From assembly GCA_019456145.1 (NCBI GenBank), contig VRUL01000048.1:1-34405 (forward strand): a DNA stretch of 34,405 bases, in the 5' to 3' direction. How positions within the stretch are numbered: position 1 is the stretch's first letter; each line of letters begins with the position of its first letter. Origin of the DNA: Planctomycetota bacterium (GTDB taxonomy: Bacteria; Planctomycetota; Phycisphaerae; Sedimentisphaerales; Anaerobacaceae). Both the position numbers and the translations under genes were made by a program. Shown piece after piece: positions 24,006 to 32,420 of this stretch. Below the pieces are notes generated by a model, which was not told the DNA's origin, did not search any database, and saw nothing but the letters and a program-made list of their open reading frames with translations.

Positions 24006-27000
24006 ATGAAGCGGTTACAGATATTGCTGTTAGTGCTCTTAGTTAGTGTGGGCCCCGGAATAATCGAAGTTGAAGCGGGCAAGACAAAACCGGTGTATCC
24101 ACGAAAGCAATGGGTAGCCAGGAGGCCGCATGAGGTCGGCCTGGATGCACGAAAATTGAAGGCGTTAAGCGATTACGCCGGCGGATTTGGCTGTGTTGTG
24201 CGTAACGGGTACATGGTTTATACATGGGGTGATGCGAGCAGGCGAAAAGATGTTGCATCGGCAGTAAAACCTCTTTACACACACTTTCTACTAAAGGCTG
24301 TAGAGCAAGGGAAGCTAAAAAGTATTGATGAGTCAGTCGCTAAGATCGAGCCGAAGCTTAATTCGCTAAACAAATCAATGGATTTGAAGGACCGCAAAAT
24401 TACCTGGAGGCATTTGTGTAACCAAATCTCGTGTTATGGTGTGCGGGAGCAGCCGGGGCAGGCCTTCGATTACAGCGACTATAATATGGCACTATTTTTC
24501 GATACGCTGTTTTTGAAGGTATACGGTTCCGCGTGGAAGACAGTGGACGATGATGTTTTACACCCTGAACTTAACAATGTTCTTCAATGTCAGGATAATC
24601 CTACCTTCATGGCTTTTGGAACCGGTAACCGTCCCGGCCGATTGGCGATTTCGCCCCGTGACTTTGCGCGTTTTGGACTCTTGTATTTGCGTAAAGGTAA
24701 ATGGAAAGGCAAACAGCTTATCAGTGCTGAGCACGCAAGTATGGCTGTGGCGACTCCGCTGCCTACTTCAATTCCACGAACGAAGGGCAAATCAGCAGAG
24801 ATGATTCGAGGACAGCGCTCAATCGGCGGGGGTAATAACCAGTGCGACCACAATGGCAGTTATAGTTATGCATGGTGGATAAACGGTGTGGGCCGTGATG
24901 GGAAGCGCAATTGGCCAGACGTTCCCGCTGATGTGTATGGATGCTTTGGACATGGAGATATACGGGCTATGGTGGTTATGCCGAGCCTGGATTTGATTGT
25001 GAGCTGGAATGACACTAAAATCCTGGAAAACAAAATGGTAAACCAGGCTCTAAAGCTGCTCGTGGGGGCAGCGAACTCAAATCCAAAGAATCCGTCGAGT
25101 AAACGGTCCAAAAGCGGAGGTGGGGATTTTGGTAATAAGACGGGATTTATGTGGAAGTGCCTGGAGTGGAGTGTGGACAGAGTTTCGGGTTCGGGGAATC
25201 TGTTCGATGTGATGGCGACAGTTACTTTTACTCATTCGGACAGTGGTGAAAAGCGGATCACAGAGATGTTCTATGACACAGACAAGACGTGGAAGTTTCG
25301 GTTCACCGGCACGCGGACGGGTAAGTGGACTTTCGCAACCAAAAGTGAGGTTCCTGATTTAGATGGACGCAGTGGGACGGTGACAATTAAGCCGAATCCG
25401 AATCCTAATATCAAGGGCTTTCTGACGACGCAAGGGAATAAGTTTGCAATACAGGTTGGGAACGAAGGCAAGCTGAAGGCTTACCGATTCAATGCTTATA
25501 TGAATGGGAATCGGTTTCCGAGATGGGAGTCGTTCGAGACATTTGGCGACCGGAAGATGGTTCTGGCGTACCTTGATGATGCGAGAAAACATGGATTCGA
25601 TACGATTTTTGTTCACGTAAATAATAATTGGTTCAACTTGGGTACACCGAAGTACACAGACCACAAAAGCCAGAACCCGGACCCGAAGACGTTTGAGATA
25701 CTGGAGAAGGTTATTGCGACTGCTGGCGAACAGGGCTGTCGAGTGCATATCTGGGCGTGGGGTGATGAGGCGCGGAAGTGGACGCCGATAGGCGTTGGCG
25801 GTAAGAACGGGGAGCCGGACAAGCGTTTGCAGCGCTACATTGCTGCGAGGCTGGATCCGCTGCCGGGCTGGACGATGGGCTACGGATTTGATCTGCAGGA
25901 GTGGACTAACGAGGAGGACCTGCGGCAGTGGGCCAAGTATTTGCACAAGCATATGGGCTGGCGACACCTTTTGTGCGGACGGGGACGAGCCAATACGGAA
26001 CTCGATGTCATATCGTACAGCAATTACGACGTAAGGAAGTATGAGCAAATCCGGAAGGACTTGAACTCGGACAGGAAACGGCCGCATCTGTATGAGGAAC
26101 GACACACGTACTTGCGTAACGGTGATTTGAGTATGGACGGTACGCGGCGGTTCTTGTGGAAGCTGACGATGGCAGGTGGGATGGGGTGCTTCTGGGGGTT
26201 TTATCCTAAGAGCAAATATCCTTATCCAAAGCCGCAGCAGTTGCGCTGCGCGAGCGAGTTCTGGAAGGGACGGTTTTTGCTGGATATGTTGCCGGATAAC
26301 AGCCTGACGGATGGGTACTGCCTCAAGACATCCGACCGCAAGCACTACGTCTTCTACAAAGAAGATGCGGATTCGATTCGTTTGGACCTGTCGAAGCTGG
26401 CGGGAAAGGGAGAAGCAGTAGCCGTGGATGCCAAAAAGGCGTACCAGGAAACCAAGGTCGGTGCGCTTATCAGCAAGAAGCATGTTTGGAAGGCCCCTTA
26501 CGTTTCCGATTGGGGGATTGCTGTTGGTAACTTCGGCAGCGATGAGCGAACGCGTTTGACGGGGAATCCTGTTAGAAAGTCCAAGGCTCGGAGGGGTCAG
26601 GTAATTGTCGATCCGGAGCATCCACAATGGCTTAAACGCAAAGGGGGCGGACCGTTCTTTATGTGCGGGCCCGGAGACCCGGAGGATTTCCTTTATCGCG
26701 GCAAGTTAAATCCGGATGGAAATCGCAACGGCGATCAAATGGAGCTGATTGGGAAACTAAAAGGGACCGGAGCTAACTGTATTTACCTGATGGGCGTACG
26801 GTCACACGGCGGAGACGGCGACAAAACACACAATCCGTTTGTAAACAACGACCCTGTCAAGGGTATCAACGCGAAGGTGCTCGAGCAGTGGGAAGTATGG
26901 TTTAAAGAAATGGATAAGAACGGCATTGTCATCTATTTCTTTTTTTATGACGATAGTTCTCGGATTTGGAAAACGGGTGATAAGGTGGGTACAGAGGAGA

Positions 27001-27758
27001 AGGATTTTATCCGCGCAATCGTTGACCGATTCGAGCACCATAAGAACCTGATATGGTGTATCGCCGAAGAATACCAGGAAGCGTTCAGCGCCAAGCGGGT
27101 GAAAAATATAGCGGCCCAGATTCGTGCTGCTGATGATTATGGCCACGTGATAGCCGTGCACAAGCTCAGTGGTTTGGATTTCTCCGAGTTCGCAGATGAG
27201 CCGAACATCGACCAGTTTGCTATCCAATATAATATGCCAACCCCCGATGCTCTGCATAATGGTATGGTTAGTACCTTTAAATCAGCTCAAGGAAAGTACA
27301 ATCTTAATATGTCTGAAGCAGCAGACTATGGAGTCGGTGAGAAGGCGCGCAAAAAAAGCTGGGCGTGTGCAATGGGCGGTGCATACGTGATGATTCTGGG
27401 AATGGACATTGCTGCCACTACGGAAAGTGATCTTCGAGATTGTGGGCGGCTGGTACGCTTTTTTGAGTCCACTAATTTTAATGAGATGTCGCCGCACGAT
27501 GAATTAAGATATGGCGGGACAAAATATGTGTTGGCATTGCCGGGGACCAGTTACATCGCTTACACACCCAACCTAAGGGGTAAAATCGGATTAAGAGGTA
27601 TGTCTGCCGGCAATTATGAATTTCGCTGGTTTGATTGTGCAACCGGACAACGAGTCCTGCAAACAAAAGTAACTGTTGCCGCAGGTGACAAAACCTGGAG
27701 TAAACCTGCCGGTATCGGTAATGAGTTAGCGGTCTATATCAGACGCATTGTGGAGTAA
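24006..27758 (+). CDS. Multidomain secreted serine-hydrolase / glycoside-hydrolase chimera
   Basis: The 1250-residue protein starts at Met with AAAGGGA upstream and has a signal peptide (LLLVLLVSVGPGIIEVEA). Domain 1 (about 30-360) is a class-C beta-lactamase-like serine hydrolase with the SxxK site SAVK (Ser85, Lys88), YSD (156-158) in place of the more usual YxN, and a CFGHGD box. Domain 2 (about 380-465) is DUF5060-like (MFYDTDKTWKFRFTG, GKWTF). Domain 3 (about 490-750) is a TIM-barrel glycoside-hydrolase-like module, followed by a collagen-binding-like beta domain (about 755-850). Domain 4 (about 865-1170) is a second DUF4038/apiosidase-like barrel, followed by a similar C-terminal beta domain. 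Polysaccharide side-group removal is the likely theme; each catalytic assignment is tentative. Confidence 0.82.
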   Translation: MKRLQILLLVLLVSVGPGIIEVEAGKTKPVYPRKQWVARRPHEVGLDARKLKALSDYAGGFGCVVRNGYMVYTWGDASRRKDVASAVKPLYTHFLLKAVEQGKLKSIDESVAKIEPKLNSLNKSMDLKDRKITWRHLCNQISCYGVREQPGQAFDYSDYNMALFFDTLFLKVYGSAWKTVDDDVLHPELNNVLQCQDNPTFMAFGTGNRPGRLAISPRDFARFGLLYLRKGKWKGKQLISAEHASMAVATPLPTSIPRTKGKSAEMIRGQRSIGGGNNQCDHNGSYSYAWWINGVGRDGKRNWPDVPADVYGCFGHGDIRAMVVMPSLDLIVSWNDTKILENKMVNQALKLLVGAANSNPKNPSSKRSKSGGGDFGNKTGFMWKCLEWSVDRVSGSGNLFDVMATVTFTHSDSGEKRITEMFYDTDKTWKFRFTGTRTGKWTFATKSEVPDLDGRSGTVTIKPNPNPNIKGFLTTQGNKFAIQVGNEGKLKAYRFNAYMNGNRFPRWESFETFGDRKMVLAYLDDARKHGFDTIFVHVNNNWFNLGTPKYTDHKSQNPDPKTFEILEKVIATAGEQGCRVHIWAWGDEARKWTPIGVGGKNGEPDKRLQRYIAARLDPLPGWTMGYGFDLQEWTNEEDLRQWAKYLHKHMGWRHLLCGRGRANTELDVISYSNYDVRKYEQIRKDLNSDRKRPHLYEERHTYLRNGDLSMDGTRRFLWKLTMAGGMGCFWGFYPKSKYPYPKPQQLRCASEFWKGRFLLDMLPDNSLTDGYCLKTSDRKHYVFYKEDADSIRLDLSKLAGKGEAVAVDAKKAYQETKVGALISKKHVWKAPYVSDWGIAVGNFGSDERTRLTGNPVRKSKARRGQVIVDPEHPQWLKRKGGGPFFMCGPGDPEDFLYRGKLNPDGNRNGDQMELIGKLKGTGANCIYLMGVRSHGGDGDKTHNPFVNNDPVKGINAKVLEQWEVWFKEMDKNGIVIYFFFYDDSSRIWKTGDKVGTEEKDFIRAIVDRFEHHKNLIWCIAEEYQEAFSAKRVKNIAAQIRAADDYGHVIAVHKLSGLDFSEFADEPNIDQFAIQYNMPTPDALHNGMVSTFKSAQGKYNLNMSEAADYGVGEKARKKSWACAMGGAYVMILGMDIAATTESDLRDCGRLVRFFESTNFNEMSPHDELRYGGTKYVLALPGTSYIAYTPNLRGKIGLRGMSAGNYEFRWFDCATGQRVLQTKVTVAAGDKTWSKPAGIGNELAVYIRRIVE

Positions 27759-27812
27759 TTTCTCATTCTCCAGCATCCTGAGGTGGCAACTCCCGTCTCT
27801 CCTTCGCCGAAC

Positions 27813-27831
27813 CTTTCCTGGCACAGGAAAG
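27813..27831. terminator. Hairpin after the large chimera gene
   Basis: A perfect eight-base stem CTTTCCTG/CAGGAAAG closes over GCA, 54 bases after the stop at 27758. There is no T-run after it, so it is at best a weak or factor-assisted terminator. The 27832-28051 spacer has further G/C-rich short inverted repeats (GGGGA-GATAC-TCCCC near 27959) but no gene. Confidence 0.35.
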
Positions 27832-28051
27832 ACCATAAAGACACACCCTGTCGTCAAGGAGTTATTGAGTTTAATGATTATCGCCCTTATCAGCGAACAA
27901 TGGCCTATCGGCCTGTTTTCTTGTCGATATCTTGCTTTAACCTGTTTTCCCCCTATTTGGGGAGATACTCCCCAGGCTGGAGACGGGTCATCCCGAGAGG
28001 AGTAGTGTCTTCTCGAAGGCGTGCCACTTGTATCAAGCCGTCAGATTAGTC

Positions 28052-29057
28052 CTAATCAAGGATCGACCATTCCAGGAAGGGTTTCGAGACCTTCATAATC
28101 ACGTCCCTCTCATTCTCAAGCGTCCCCTCACCCGCTGCCTTGAATTCAACATCCACCTTGATATAGGGGCATTCCTTATAGACATACGTTCTCCAAAACC
28201 TGGTGGACTCCCCCCCTTCAGTTCTAAGAACCTCAAGGAGCTCACCGCGCGTTGCCCCCGGCCTAATAAGACTGAACATGCTTCAAGCACTCGCTTATCC
28301 ATGCCGTGTGGTCGTGCGAAGCCTCTTGCTTGTGTGCCGGTTTGCGTTTGTCGATAATCGGGGTATCAGCCGGCAACCGAATCCGATTCAGATCGATGAT
28401 CTTTCCATCGACCACCAATTCAATATCGATTCGTGCCCGCCACTTACTTGCAGGCCTGTTCGGATCCGCCAAGTATTGCAACCACGTTGTATTCGGATCC
28501 GCCAAGTATGGCACCCACGTTGTATGATCCTGCGACGCCGTCACGTATTCGGGCAATTCCCCTGTCGCCCACTTCGCTGACTCCGGCCACGGTGGACCAG
28601 GTACAAGCTTCCTGCCTCCTCGAAACGTGAGCGGCCACACCGGATGAACGGGGCCGTATATGCGGACTATCGGCTCGGCCTGGCTGAAGTGCTGCATGAA
28701 CCACGAGACCTTCTCATCGAAGGGCCTCTCAATACTGCTGAGTTGCAACGTGCCTCGATCGCTCTTCAGCTTCAATATAGTCGGCCATATCTTCTCGAAC
28801 TCCTCACGGTCGTCGAAACGGATCTCGTACACGTTCTCATTGTTGCCAGGCCATGCGATCTCGGTTGTCTTTGCCTGCGCTCGATAGGGCGAAAGCTCTA
28901 TCGGCCAGTCAAGCGGCCACGCGCCTTCTCCGCGGGTTATGACCAGCCCCAAACACACCGGACAGCAGAGCAGGATGGCTGCAACACCAAATACCCGCCC
29001 TCTCTTCGTAAACGCGACTTTCAGCATTGTGATGACAATCCTTCTTATTCCGCTCAT
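28052..29057 (-). pseudogene. Secreted or membrane-anchored protein split by a probable frameshift
   Basis: The start at 29057 has AAGGAG seven bases upstream and opens MSGIRRIVITMLKVAF. A hydrophobic helix (VFGVAAILLCCPVCLGLVI) follows, then a soluble part with IRFDDREEFEKIWP. The first frame ends KHVQSY at 28263. A second frame (28279-28052) opens FSLIRPGATRGELLEVLRTE and contains TYVYKECPYIKVDVEF. Removing one T near 28267 would read straight through as HVQS-IRPGATR, which looks like one continuous protein with a BamE/SmpA-like 'IRPGxTR' module. So this is probably a single-base insertion, either real decay or a sequencing error. Two overlapping genes are the alternative. An 11-residue tandem duplication lies inside it. 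Confidence 0.6.
28461..28526. repeat. Tandem duplication of 33 bases inside the frameshifted gene
   Basis: Units 28461-28493 and 28494-28526 match at 30 of 33 positions. Read on the minus strand they give TTWVPYLADPN followed by TTWLQYLADPN, an in-frame duplication of 11 residues. Confidence 0.85.
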
Positions 29058-29141
29058 GCCATTCTCCTTCGTATTGATCTTGGACTTCCCATATACGCCG
29101 CCTGGCAACGCTGTTGAGCCCTCGGATATGATCTTCTCATC

Positions 29142-29207
29142 CGGGATTTGCCATTTAACTTCATAATCGGTGCGCCTGTACGCCATAGTCACCATAATAC
29201 CACAATA
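29142..29207 (-). repeat. 66-bp promoter/leader repeat, copy A
   Basis: It is identical at 62 of 66 positions to 31937-32002. On the minus strand it holds TGGTATTAT, an extended -10 element with TATTAT at 29199-29194, followed by a conserved stretch that would be the start of the transcript. It lies upstream of the frameshifted gene starting at 29057. No good -35 box is seen for this copy. Confidence 0.6.
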
Positions 29208-29373
29208 TAACCTATCAGGAATAAATATTTAATCGGTAATGCAAATATTCTTACAAGTTTCTTTATCATAACATGGTTCGCCAAAAAAATGCTACCGGTC
29301 CCGTTATTCCTGAAATCCGATAGTATTTAGATGATATCGTTTCCTGGCTGAAATGCAAACTCTAAACGAAATG

Positions 29374-29796
29374 TTAGTTGTTTATCGTTCTTTGATAATC
29401 AAATATACCGTGGTGATATTGATTGCCTTTCTGTGGATTCGGCTGGAACGTAAATCCGTCCACACCGTCCATAGGCAGATAGGATGATATGATGATATTG
29501 ATATACTTTCCTTCTTCCACGTTATCACGGACCTTTTGGACAACAACGATATTGACCCTGTGTGTGTACACCTTGATTGGCTTAAGCTCTCTGATGGCCG
29601 GGGCCCAGTATCGCTCATGAATCTCATTTGAAGAAGAATTCTCTTTTCCCGCGTTAATAGCACGCACACGATTGGCATAAGTCTGTTGTGCTGCATTCAT
29701 TAGGGTAGTGGTATTCTCAACATTCGATTTTTTCTGACACGCCGTCAGGCCGAACATTAAAACAAGATTTATAACAAGCCAGAATGTGAGTCTCAT
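29374..29796 (-). CDS. Small lipoprotein of unknown function
   Basis: The 140-residue protein has a lipoprotein signal (LVLMFGLTAC, lipobox LTAC, Cys20) and a short soluble part with a charged helix (NRVRAINAGKENSSS). A beta-rich end (YTHRVNIVVVQKVRDNVEE) follows. AAGGAG eight bases before the ATG supports the start. I recognise no domain. Upstream at 29839-29870 is one of the 'ATGGGAAAT' start-region repeats shared with neighbouring genes. It lies alone on the minus strand between the frameshifted gene and the transposase remnant. Confidence 0.65.
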   Translation of the reverse strand: MRLTFWLVINLVLMFGLTACQKKSNVENTTTLMNAAQQTYANRVRAINAGKENSSSNEIHERYWAPAIRELKPIKVYTHRVNIVVVQKVRDNVEEGKYINIIISSYLPMDGVDGFTFQPNPQKGNQYHHGIFDYQRTINN

Positions 29797-29838
29797 TTTT
29801 CGGTCTCCTTATCTAACTGCTTTGAAAATTATCTTTAC

Positions 29839-29870
29839 TGAGATTTCCCATTTAAACGTTTACAAAACAT
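29839..29870 (-). repeat. Start-region repeat fragment upstream of the small lipoprotein
   Basis: Read on the minus strand it is ATGTTTTGTAAACGTTTAAA then TGGGAAATCTCAG, which would encode MFCKRLNGKSQ and then stop. It resembles the opening codons of the HEAT-like gene (MLANRVNGKCRQ) and the fragment at 32085-32123. It is likely a relic or duplicated leader. The rest of 29797-30068 shows nothing else firm; it may include the end of the IS1380 remnant. Confidence 0.45.
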
Positions 29871-30068
29871 TATTCTATCCTTTCGGTGCTAATAATTTTA
29901 CCAAATTCAACTTGAACTATCAAAATTTCTCTTTTCTGAGGCAGCTTTCTTGCGGATTTATACGAAAGACCAGATTTGTGGGTCCCAGACTGCTTGAAAT
30001 CCCTGCTTCTGTCCAGACCTTGACCGCTATAGTGTTTATCAAATCAGGTTTTTCAGCGATTCTCCTCA

Positions 30069-30377
30069 TTAGTCATATCCAATCGGTATTGGTTTCAAGC
30101 GTTTGATTTTTTCAAGGATTTCATAAAACAAAGACCTCGACACCAACACCTCTGCCATTTGGAACGTCACATAACGGGCATGACTTACTACTTTGGCTCC
30201 TATCTTGACTAACTTTTCCCGCATGGTTCGTAGTGACCAGTCTTTTATAGATTTGGGCAACGCTAAACGTCTCAGGAAGTTGCCGATATTATATGCCATC
30301 GCAAACAGTTGGAGCCGAACCTGATTGTCATCAAAATCATGGCATGAAAGCCGTGTCCACTTTAATGCTCTTTTGCC
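30069..30377 (-). pseudogene. IS1380-family transposase, C-terminal remnant
   Basis: About 100 residues match the C-terminal end of IS1380-type DDE transposases: ALKWTRLSCHDFDDNQVRL, QLFAMAYNIGNFLRRLALP, SLRTMREKLVKIGAKVV, ARYVTFQMAEV. The N-terminal three-quarters, including the catalytic DDE residues, is missing. The reading frame runs back into the 3' end of the HEAT-like gene, so the deletion or insertion junction lies at about 30362-30380. It cannot be active. No terminal inverted repeat was identified. Confidence 0.8.
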
Positions 30378-31921
30378 TTTTTGGGCGGCCAGTTCTTGGC
30401 GAGCCATTCCATCCAGAGCGTCTGATTGTCCGGCAAGTTTTGACCTGTGATCGCCTGGAGTATTTCCATGCTGCCAACACCCATTCGTCCCCTGCCGACA
30501 CAGCCGCCAGGTCCCCCCGCGTCAAACGGGGGACTGTACCAATACTTCGACACAGTCTCAACGCATGTTGGATCCTTGATCCTCCTGAGTGCCTCGCATA
30601 TGTCTGAGATAGGTTTGTTTGAATGGCCCTGTCTGTGCTTCAAATATAGAGAGAGGAGGGCAGGTGTGGCAGTTTTCGATTTCAGTCTACCCACAAGTTG
30701 AACTGTACGGCTAATCTCAGTCCTGTCGGTTGCGACGCGAAGCAGCGAAACGTACGGTTGCACTTGGTGATCAGATGCCTCTGCGTGCTCTTGCTTACTT
30801 TGAAGGATGCTGAATGCCAAGTCGGCCTGTAGAGCTCTACTATCAGCGTCTGATACATCAGGAAATCTCAGCAACGCTGGGAGCGCTTCATCGTCAAATG
30901 CGACAAGCCGGCGATCGATTTCATTGTAACGTGGTCTCTCCAGCCCATCCTTCCGTTTCCATTTCAAAGGGAGCTGCATGCGCCATGATATGAGATCGGA
31001 GATGTCATCTTTCATGGCAATCCGTGAGAACCCGATGATGGCATGATGTCGGATTGCCTTGAAGCGATCTTGCACAATCCAATTTCGAAACGTATGTCGG
31101 AGTCTCGGCGATCCAATTCTTGACAGAGTATCAATCGCAGTGGAACAGCAACAATACTCATTCTTGTGCGCATGCGTATTGACATAGTCGACCAACGGGC
31201 CAATTGATCGCTTGTCAGCCAACAAGGGCAAAGCCTCTACTATGGCGGCCCACTCCACCTTGAATCCATCCGACTCGATGCACTCAATCACAAAAGGTGT
31301 ACCTTGCTGATTCCTCGTCCACCCGATGGCTCTTACCACGTTGTCAAGGGCATCTTGTGACAATGTTCTGGCCATAGCTCCGGCTTCGATCAGCAATTCC
31401 ACATTCTCCGGTATGAGGGCCAGTGTATGGCAGATGCCACGGAATTCCTGATAGTTCTTCTTATAGTAAGCCCTGTCCTTGTGCTTTGGCAGAAGGGCCG
31501 TGCATCTTCTGAATGCCTGGGCTTTCCACAGATGTCGGTTCTCGCTCTTGTGATTCGTCCACCATTGTTGCCAAAATGAAATGATCTGCGTGTTCGTAAG
31601 GCGCGGGCGGTTTATGTTGCCTGCCAACGTATAGTGCCTCAGGACAACATCAGGTGGACTTCCATACAACTCCTGGTTCTTGTATCTTCTGAACTCGGCG
31701 ATAAGGATTGGAACAACCGCTTTTGGCAACTTCTCAACCTTAGACCAGTCAAATCGCATTTGGAGATTATTCTGCTCCTGCAGCAGTGCACGGACTGATT
31801 CAACAGAAGGCGGCTCAATAGAATCGGGCTCAGCAGCCCGGCACATGACGGCAATACAAGCGAACATCATGGTGGTCAGAACGATTTGCCGGCATTTCCC
31901 ATTTACACGGTTGGCAAGCAT
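30362..31921 (-). CDS. Secreted HEAT-like repeat protein
   Basis: The 519-residue protein starts at 31921 with AAGGAG seven bases upstream; the frame is open to 31990, but that Met lies within the promoter -10. The N-terminus (LTTMMFACIAVMCRA then AEPDS) is a signal peptide. The body is almost all helix, with repeated HEAT/ARM-like pairs (KAVVPILIAEFRR, AIVEALPLLADKRSIGPLVD, AIRHHAIIGFSRIAMKDD, TPALLSLYL). Such proteins act as scaffolds. No enzyme motif is seen. The tail has a Gly-rich section (GGPGGCVGRGRMG). Its stop abuts the IS1380 remnant, so the true C-terminus could be altered. Confidence 0.7.
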   Translation of the reverse strand: MLANRVNGKCRQIVLTTMMFACIAVMCRAAEPDSIEPPSVESVRALLQEQNNLQMRFDWSKVEKLPKAVVPILIAEFRRYKNQELYGSPPDVVLRHYTLAGNINRPRLTNTQIISFWQQWWTNHKSENRHLWKAQAFRRCTALLPKHKDRAYYKKNYQEFRGICHTLALIPENVELLIEAGAMARTLSQDALDNVVRAIGWTRNQQGTPFVIECIESDGFKVEWAAIVEALPLLADKRSIGPLVDYVNTHAHKNEYCCCSTAIDTLSRIGSPRLRHTFRNWIVQDRFKAIRHHAIIGFSRIAMKDDISDLISWRMQLPLKWKRKDGLERPRYNEIDRRLVAFDDEALPALLRFPDVSDADSRALQADLAFSILQSKQEHAEASDHQVQPYVSLLRVATDRTEISRTVQLVGRLKSKTATPALLSLYLKHRQGHSNKPISDICEALRRIKDPTCVETVSKYWYSPPFDAGGPGGCVGRGRMGVGSMEILQAITGQNLPDNQTLWMEWLAKNWPPKKAKEH

Positions 31922-31934
31922 AATGCTCTCCTTA
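31891..31934 (-). repeat. Start-region repeat within the HEAT-like gene 5' end
   Basis: It spans the ribosome site and first codons (ATGCTTGCCAACCGTGTAAA then TGGGAAAT). A similar stretch occurs at 32085-32123, about 80% identical by eye. Confidence 0.5.
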
Positions 31935-31936
31935 AC

Positions 31937-32018
31937 CGAGATTTGCCATTTAACGTCATAATCGATGCTCCTGTACGCCATAGTCACCATAATACCACAA
32001 TAGGGGGCTCGATTTCAA
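31937..32018 (-). promoter_or_regulatory. Promoter of the HEAT-like gene within 66-bp repeat copy B
   Basis: TTGAAA (32018-32013) and TATTAT (31994-31989) are spaced by 18 bases, with TG one base before the -10 (extended -10). Transcription should start near 31981, about 60 bases before the ATG at 31921. Positions 31937-32002 are the 66-bp repeat also found at 29142-29207, so the -10 and early leader are shared by both genes. Confidence 0.6.
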
Positions 32019-32084
32019 CGCTTCTGATCAACCCCTTCCACGAAGGTGCCGGGACTGACCGGATAAAGTGAGAATATACTATCT

Positions 32085-32123
32085 GGGATTTCCCATATAC
32101 ACGGTTAAAAAGCATATTTTCTC
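32085..32123 (-). repeat. Orphan copy of the start-region repeat
   Basis: The minus strand reads GGAGAAAATATGCTTTTTAA followed by CCGTGTATATGGGAAATCCC, i.e. a ribosome site and MLFNRVYGKSQ. The frame stays open for about 40 codons without a recognisable product. It looks like the truncated 5' end of another paralogue. The rest of 32003-32420 holds the plus-strand promoter at 32265-32292 and no gene. Confidence 0.4.
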
Positions 32124-32264
32124 CGTACGATATCAATCATTTTACAAAAATCTGCCTTTTTGGCTTCACCCATTGGGTTCTCCAATTCAGAACAGTAAAA
32201 CTGACTTGAGTGGTCTCCATCACGAGACGGTTGGGGATAACATATTGCCTGATATTGGTTTCTG

Positions 32265-32292
32265 TTGACGTTTTCACGGATTCATGTAAAAT
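32265..32292 (+). promoter_or_regulatory. Promoter of the cysteine hydrolase-ThuA gene
   Basis: TTGACG (32265-32270) and TAAAAT (32287-32292), each 5/6 of consensus, are separated by 16 bases. The start would be near 32299, about 120 bases before the ATG at 32421. Confidence 0.6.
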
Positions 32293-32420
32293 TGGGTAGA
32301 GCACTTATTTTGGCAGCGCTATTTTAGGAAACCACGACTAAAACTAATCAAAAACTAAGGATGAAATTCGGTTCGGTTTTGTGGTAAAATATGATTTAAA
32401 CTCGTTTGGAGGCTATCGGC

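Noticed and set aside
25359..26627. 422-residue open frame antisense to the large chimera gene
   Set aside because: It lies wholly within a gene with clear domains, has no ribosome site, and its Arg/Pro-rich product is typical of an antisense shadow.
31922..31990. Upstream Met at 31990 as start of the HEAT-like gene
   Set aside because: This ATG falls in the predicted -10 region of the repeat promoter. The Met at 31921 has a strong ribosome site and a proper signal peptide.
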